Shown here: positions 59,623-64,000 of the stretch, one piece after another
How positions within the stretch are numbered: the first letter of the stretch is position 1
Layout: every line of letters begins with the position of its first letter
Assembly: GCA_964444685.1 (NCBI GenBank)
Contig: CAYUIG010000003.1
Span: 1 to 64,000, forward strand
From: CAYUIG01 sp964444685
GTDB taxonomy: Bacteria; Gemmatimonadota; Gemmatimonadetes; Longimicrobiales; RSA9
Reading direction: 5' to 3'
Length of the DNA stretch: 64,000 nucleotides
Translations under genes and position numbers: made by a program
Notes under the pieces: generated by a model
What the model was told of the DNA's origin: nothing
The model's database searches: none
What the model saw: only the letters and a program-made list of their open reading frames with translations

Positions 59623-60309
59623 CTATTTCCGCGGCGGCCGTGACGGCCGCACCTCGATCCGGCTGGGCAGTGTGCGCTCGGGCATGCGCAGCAGATCCAC
59701 GACGATCTGTCCGATGTCTTCCGGCTGGATCATCCACGACTCGTCCGCGCCGCGCGGGCGGAACTCGGACGAAACGCTGCCGGGCATGATGTAGGACACG
59801 CGGATGCCGTCGTAGCGCACCTCCTGCATGAGCGCCTCGCTGAAGCCGATGAGCCCGTGCTTGCTGGCGTTGTACGCCGCGCCGCCGGGGAACGCGTTCT
59901 TCCCCGCGAGACTCCCGATGTTCATGACCCAGCCGCCGCCGGCCGCGCGCAGGTGCGGGATCGCGTAGTGCGTGCAGTAGAAGACGCCGCTCAGGTTGGT
60001 GCCGATGACGGTGTCCCACTGATCCGGGTCCATGTCAGCTACCGGTGCGAACCGGCCCACGCCCGCGTTGTTGACGAGCACGTCCAGCCGCCCGAAATGC
60101 GCAACGGTCTGGGCAATCATGCGCTCGCAGTCCTCACGCCGTCGCACATCGCCCACGATCCCGAGGGCGCCGAGCCCGTGCGCTGCGGAATCCACCGCTT
60201 CGCGCCCGCGCGCCGAGATGGCGACGCGTCCGCCCGCGCTCACGAGCGCCGACGCGATCCCGAGCCCGATCCCCTTCGATCCACCCGTAACCAGCGCTAC
60301 GACATCCAT
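59623..60309 (-). CDS. Short-chain dehydrogenase/reductase
   Basis: 228 residues, classical SDR: TGGSKGIGLG (NADP-type glycine loop with SKG), NNAG, Ser in MNIGSLAG, YNASK catalytic pair, and PGSVSSEF after the active site. No cofactor-specific acidic residue after strand 2 is seen (ARGREA), which favours NADP. The substrate is unknown. Divergent from the pteridine-reductase-like gene. Confidence 0.88.
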   Translation of the reverse strand: MDVVALVTGGSKGIGLGIASALVSAGGRVAISARGREAVDSAAHGLGALGIVGDVRRREDCERMIAQTVAHFGRLDVLVNNAGVGRFAPVADMDPDQWDTVIGTNLSGVFYCTHYAIPHLRAAGGGWVMNIGSLAGKNAFPGGAAYNASKHGLIGFSEALMQEVRYDGIRVSYIMPGSVSSEFRPRGADESWMIQPEDIGQIVVDLLRMPERTLPSRIEVRPSRPPRK

Positions 60310-60385
60310 CCTGCCTCCTGCCGAGAAAGCAAAGCACCGAACCTTATTGCTTATGTCACCGGGCCGCCACTACCCTGTGCTTCCC

Positions 60386-61102
60386 ATGGAAGTCACCGGC
60401 AGGGTCGCACTCGTTACAGGCGGCGCGCACCGCGTCGGCCGCGCACTGGTCCTCGGGCTCGCGCGTGCGGGCGCCGACATCGTGCTGCACTACCACAGCT
60501 CGGAGTCGGCCGCCGCCGCGACGGCGGAGGAGGTACGCGCGCTGGGACGGCGCGTCGTCGCCTTGCAGGCGGATCTTTCGAATGCCGATGAGATCGACGC
60601 GCTCGTCGATGCCGCAGCGAAGGCATTCGGAAGGCTGGACATCCTCGTGAACAGCGCGTCGGTGTTCGAGAGTGCGCCGCTCGAGGAGATCAGCGCAGAG
60701 GACTGGGACCGCGTGATGGCGATCAACCTGCGCGCACCCTTCCTGCTGTCGCGCGCCGCCGCACCGCATCTGCGAGCGGATGGGGGCGGCGTGATCGTAA
60801 ACATCGCGGACCTGTCGGCGCTCCAGGCGTGGCCGAGCTACGCGCACCACGCGGTGTCGAAGGCGGGACTGGTGCAGCTGACGCGCGTCCTCGCGCGCGC
60901 GCTCGCGCCGGAGGTGCGCACCGGCTGCATCCTGCCGGGCACGGTGTTGCCGCCGCCCGGCCACGATGACGGCCAGGAGCGGCGGATCACGGAACGGGCC
61001 GGTGAGCCGGAGGACGTGGTGCGCGCGCTGCTGTACCTCGTCGCCAGTGATTTCGTGACGGGGGAATCCCTCGTGGTGGACGGCGGAAGGATGCTGCTCT
61101 AG
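60386..61102 (+). CDS. Pteridine reductase-like SDR (FolM/PTR1 type)
   Basis: 238 residues from ATG at 60386 (an earlier in-frame ATG at 60353 adds 11 residues). The NADP loop is TGGAHRVGRALV, and HYHSSESAA follows strand 2. The position of the usual catalytic Ser reads Asp (NIADLSALQAW), with YAHHAVSKAGL behind it; Asp-Tyr-Lys is the pteridine reductase arrangement. The NSASVFESAPLEE and ALAPEVRTGCILPGTVLPP segments also fit. It would reduce dihydropterins and so complements folE and the PTPS gene, though they lie 12 kb away. Confidence 0.72.
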   Translation: MEVTGRVALVTGGAHRVGRALVLGLARAGADIVLHYHSSESAAAATAEEVRALGRRVVALQADLSNADEIDALVDAAAKAFGRLDILVNSASVFESAPLEEISAEDWDRVMAINLRAPFLLSRAAAPHLRADGGGVIVNIADLSALQAWPSYAHHAVSKAGLVQLTRVLARALAPEVRTGCILPGTVLPPPGHDDGQERRITERAGEPEDVVRALLYLVASDFVTGESLVVDGGRMLL

Positions 61103-61119
61103 CGGTGTACAAGCCGCCC

Positions 61120-63165
61120 ATGAGCAAGCAGATCCTGGGCGCCGCCGCCCTTACGGCGGTGCTGGCCGGTTGCGGTCCGGGCCTGGATTGTCCGCCGCTG
61201 GATGCCTTCATGGACTACCGACCGCCCGAGGCGACGCGCGTGTACGCCGCGGACGGTTCCCTCCTTGCCGACCTCTCCCCCGAGCGGCGCACGGTCGTCG
61301 AGCTGCGCGACATGCCGGTGGCGGTGCGCGACGGCTTCGTCGCGGTCGAGGACCGCCGCTTCTGGCGGCACGGCGGCGTGGACTACCGCGGTGTGGTGCG
61401 CGCGATGGCGGTGAACGTGAAGTCGCTGTCGTTCGCGGAGGGGTTCAGCACGATCACGATGCAGCTCGCGCGCAACGTATTCCCCGAGGAGCTGCCGCGC
61501 GGCGACAAGCTGCGCCGCAAGATGTGCGAGATCGATCTCGCCGGTGACATCGAGGACGCGCTCGACAAGCCGGAGATCCTGAAGCGCTACATCAACCAGG
61601 TGTACATGGGCGACGGGCGCTACGGCATCGAGGAGGCGTCGCGTTCGTACTTCGGCAAGCCCGCGCGCGAGCTGAGCCTGCCCGAGGCCGCGCTGCTCGT
61701 CGGCATCGTCAAGAACCCGGAGGGCTACAACCCACGCAAGAACCGCGTGCGCGCGGTGCAGCGCCGCAACACGGTGCTGGAAGTGATGGCGCGCGAGGGC
61801 GTGATCACGCAGGAGGAAGCGGATGCCGCGAAGGCGGCGCCGCTGAAGCTCGCCGACCCGATCGATGGCGCGGGCGCGGCGCCGTGGTTCGTGGCCGCGG
61901 TGCGCGAGGAGCTGCGCGAACGCTTCGGCTCGGAAGCGCACGTGCAGGGGCTGCGCGTGCACACGAGCCTGGATCCGGACATTCAGCGCGCCGCACGCGA
62001 AGCACTGGTCGAGCGGATCCGGAAGATCGAAGCGGGCGAGATCGGCCGCTACGAACATCCCGTTCCCGACAGTGTGCTGGCACCCGCCAACGGTGACGGC
62101 TCACCGTATCTGCAGGGCATGGTGCTCGTCATGGACAACGCGACCGGGCTGGTGCGTGCGTTCGTGGGCGGTCGCGACTTCCGTCACTCGTCGTTCGACC
62201 GCGCATTCGATGCGCGCCGGCAGCCGGGCTCATCGTTCAAGCCGATCGTGTTCGCCGCTGCACTGCAGCAGGGCTTCACGGCGAGCACGCGCGTCGAGAC
62301 GACGCCCGTCAGCATAACGAACACATCGGGCGTCGCGTGGCGGCCGGATGACCTCGTACCGGACTCGATCGAGTCGCTGCCTGCCCGCGAGGCGCTCGCC
62401 CGTTCGTCCAACAACGCGGCGATCCGCGTCGGGCAGTTCGTGGGCGAGGAGCGTGTGATCGCGATGGCGCGCACGCTCGGCCTCACCACACCGATCCCTG
62501 CGTACCCATCGATCTTCCTGGGCGCCGCCGAGGTCATCCCCGCCGAGTTCGTGGCCGCGTACGCGACGCTCGCGAACGGCGGCTACCGGGTGAAGCCGAC
62601 GTTCATCACGCGCGTCGAGGATGCGCGCGGGAACGTGCTGTGGCAGGCCGACCTGAGGCCGGAGCCCGTGCTGGATGAAGGCGTCGCGTTCCTCACCGTG
62701 AACATGATGCGCGACGTCGTGGATCACGGCACCGGCGCATCCATCCGTCGCGCGGGCTTCCAGCACCCGGCAGCGGGCAAGACCGGTACGACGAACGACG
62801 CGAAGGACCTGTGGTTCGTCGGCTCGACGCCCGAGCTCACGGCCGGCGTGTGGATCGGTTTCGACACGCCGAAGGAGGTCACCGCACGCGCCGGCGGCAG
62901 CAGTGCCGCCGCGCCAGTGTGGGCAGCGATCATGAAGGCGGCGTACGCGGACCGCCCTGCCCCGCGCGACTGGCAGCCGCCCGCGAACGTCGTGGCGATC
63001 CCGGTCGACACCGCGTCCGGCCACCCGGCCGGACCGGACTGTCCGCAGGAGCAGGTCGTGACCGAGTATTTCCTGCAGGGCACGCAGCCGCTCACCTTCT
63101 GCCCGCTCCACTCGGGCGGCAGCTTCGTGGACCGCGTCCTCCGGGGGCTGCGCCGGATCTTCTGA
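61120..63165 (+). CDS. Class A penicillin-binding protein, predicted lipoprotein
   Basis: 681 residues from ATG at 61120. The N-terminus LGAAALTAVLAGC ends in a lipobox (Cys18), unlike the usual membrane helix. The GT51 glycosyltransferase has EDRRFWRHGGVD (about residue 77) and FSTITMQLARNVFPEEL, with LKRYINQVYMGDGRYGIEEASRSYFGK. The transpeptidase has SxxK at Ser371-Lys374, SxN at 429-431 (SSN) and KTG at 554-556. It builds and cross-links peptidoglycan strands. It starts 17 bases after the pteridine-reductase-like gene. Confidence 0.9.
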   Translation: MSKQILGAAALTAVLAGCGPGLDCPPLDAFMDYRPPEATRVYAADGSLLADLSPERRTVVELRDMPVAVRDGFVAVEDRRFWRHGGVDYRGVVRAMAVNVKSLSFAEGFSTITMQLARNVFPEELPRGDKLRRKMCEIDLAGDIEDALDKPEILKRYINQVYMGDGRYGIEEASRSYFGKPARELSLPEAALLVGIVKNPEGYNPRKNRVRAVQRRNTVLEVMAREGVITQEEADAAKAAPLKLADPIDGAGAAPWFVAAVREELRERFGSEAHVQGLRVHTSLDPDIQRAAREALVERIRKIEAGEIGRYEHPVPDSVLAPANGDGSPYLQGMVLVMDNATGLVRAFVGGRDFRHSSFDRAFDARRQPGSSFKPIVFAAALQQGFTASTRVETTPVSITNTSGVAWRPDDLVPDSIESLPAREALARSSNNAAIRVGQFVGEERVIAMARTLGLTTPIPAYPSIFLGAAEVIPAEFVAAYATLANGGYRVKPTFITRVEDARGNVLWQADLRPEPVLDEGVAFLTVNMMRDVVDHGTGASIRRAGFQHPAAGKTGTTNDAKDLWFVGSTPELTAGVWIGFDTPKEVTARAGGSSAAAPVWAAIMKAAYADRPAPRDWQPPANVVAIPVDTASGHPAGPDCPQEQVVTEYFLQGTQPLTFCPLHSGGSFVDRVLRGLRRIF

Positions 63166-63235
63166 AGCGTCGCTCTGGCGTCGGCATGGTGCGAGGTCGT
63201 ACTATTGAGCCCTCCTCCCCGGGACTGGTTCGATC

Positions 63236-63982
63236 ATGAGTGCAGCCCCTTCACCATGGCATGCCGACCGTGAGATCGAACGCCTGCTCTGTTCGCTGGC
63301 GGGCGTGATCTCGGCGCGGGTGGTGACCAACCCGCTCGGACGCCCCGAGGAGGTTCACATCCTCGCCTCGCCGCAGCTCAATCCGAAGCAGGTCGTGCGC
63401 AACGTCGAGTCGGCATTGAGTGCCGGGCTCGGCATTGTCATCGATCGGCGGATCGTGAGTGTGGCGCAGGTGCGACAGGAAGCGCTCGAGCAGGCGGTGG
63501 CCGAAGCCGCGGCGGCCCGCGGGACCGCCGCCCCAAGGCCGGCCGCACCGCAGCTGCCGGTGTCCGAGCCCGTCATCGAAGGCGAACCGCAGCCGGAGAG
63601 CCAGCCGCGGCTCGTGTTCGCGGGTTACGAAGCGCAGAGCAGCGCGCCGGGCGGATCGCTGTGCACCGTCACGCTGCGGCGCGGCAACGAGACGTACACC
63701 GGCAACGGTGCGGGCGCCGCGACCATGCAGGGGCGCGCCGTCGCAGGTGCACGCGCACTCTTTGCCGCACTCGTGGCAGCGCGATCGGATGACGGCCTTG
63801 CACTCGAAGGGCTGGCGGTCGTGGAGACGCACGGCCGCGAGTACGTCCTCGTCGCTGCACGCGCGCTCGCGGGCCGCCACTCGCGCTCGCTCACCGGGCT
63901 CGCGGCCATCGAGGCCTCGCCGGAAGAGGCGGGCGTGCTCGCATCGCTCCAGGCCGCCAACCGCTGGCTGGGCCTGACCTGA
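63236..63982 (+). CDS. Unknown cytosolic protein
   Basis: 248 residues. N-terminal alpha/beta part (IERLLCSLAGVISARVVTNPLGRPEEVHILASPQLNPKQVVRNVESALSAGLGIVIDRRIV), a Pro/Ala-rich linker, and a C-terminal beta-alpha domain (RLVFAGYEAQSSAPGGSLCTVTLRRGNETYTGNG ... EYVLVAARAL). I do not recognise the family. Its stop overlaps an ATG at 63982, so another gene may begin at the window edge, but only 19 bases of it are visible. Confidence 0.75.
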   Translation: MSAAPSPWHADREIERLLCSLAGVISARVVTNPLGRPEEVHILASPQLNPKQVVRNVESALSAGLGIVIDRRIVSVAQVRQEALEQAVAEAAAARGTAAPRPAAPQLPVSEPVIEGEPQPESQPRLVFAGYEAQSSAPGGSLCTVTLRRGNETYTGNGAGAATMQGRAVAGARALFAALVAARSDDGLALEGLAVVETHGREYVLVAARALAGRHSRSLTGLAAIEASPEEAGVLASLQAANRWLGLT

Positions 63983-64000
63983 TGCCCGCCACCCGACTTC

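Overview
The window comes from a high-GC, Gram-negative-type bacterium. Its protein families (tandem Ig-like/Big_2 lipoproteins, beta-propeller lipoproteins, a TonB-dependent receptor with a carboxypeptidase-regulatory N-domain, many 4-base gene overlaps) are what I would expect from Gemmatimonadota. That placement is an inference from gene content, not a phylogeny. A run of exactly 100 N (57296-57395) shows the window is a draft scaffold.

Layout. 1-5.9 kb: a Big_2 lipoprotein cut by the left edge, a probably truncated Fn3/protease-like lipoprotein, a tight rnpB-tRNA-Arg(CCG) RNA locus, a propeller lipoprotein and a CBS protein. 6.1-11.1 kb: glutaryl-CoA dehydrogenase, NAD-isocitrate dehydrogenase, two small lipoproteins, a crotonase and an SDR. 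11.1-24.4 kb: a large phosphate-starvation region read on the minus strand: TonB receptor, beta-helix-like lipoprotein, unknown protein, Ppx/GppA phosphatase, PhoB, PhoR, then a phosphate-type porin, PstS-C-A-B and PhoU. Two putative PhoB operators with an 11-base register (16385-16412, 24375-24412) precede the porin and the receptor. 24.5-34.6 kb: MgtE, a stand-alone receiver, an EVE protein, an isopropylmalate-synthase-like enzyme, an M20 peptidase, a sugar nucleotidyltransferase, and an overlapping four-gene run SIMPL / unknown / amidohydrolase / Lon. This Lon keeps its Ser-Lys protease dyad but has lost most ATPase motifs.

34.7-45.9 kb: a dicarboxylate symporter, a DUF445 protein, a thioesterase, two tiny membrane proteins, an ABC-2 exporter with a transglutaminase-like protein, a macro-domain protein, TPR proteins, CutA and OsmC. 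45.9-49.5 kb: a propeller-M23 lipoprotein, QueD, FolE and a PTPS-type protein, headed by a structured RNA with its own terminator (6S-like). 49.5-57.2 kb: a metzincin lipoprotein, a beta-barrel, endonuclease IV, pyrophosphatase, Nudix, PRC-barrel, an ArsR regulator and a second symporter. 57.2-58.17 kb: a gene-free, repeat-dense stretch around the assembly gap. 58.2-64 kb: fumarase, two SDRs (one pteridine-reductase-like) and a class A penicillin-binding protein with a lipoprotein signal.

The strongest leads are the ATPase-degenerate Lon, the rnpB-tRNA fusion-like locus, the ~62-base palindrome array, the dispersed heptamer inverted repeats, the Pho operators and the structured RNA ahead of the pterin operon.
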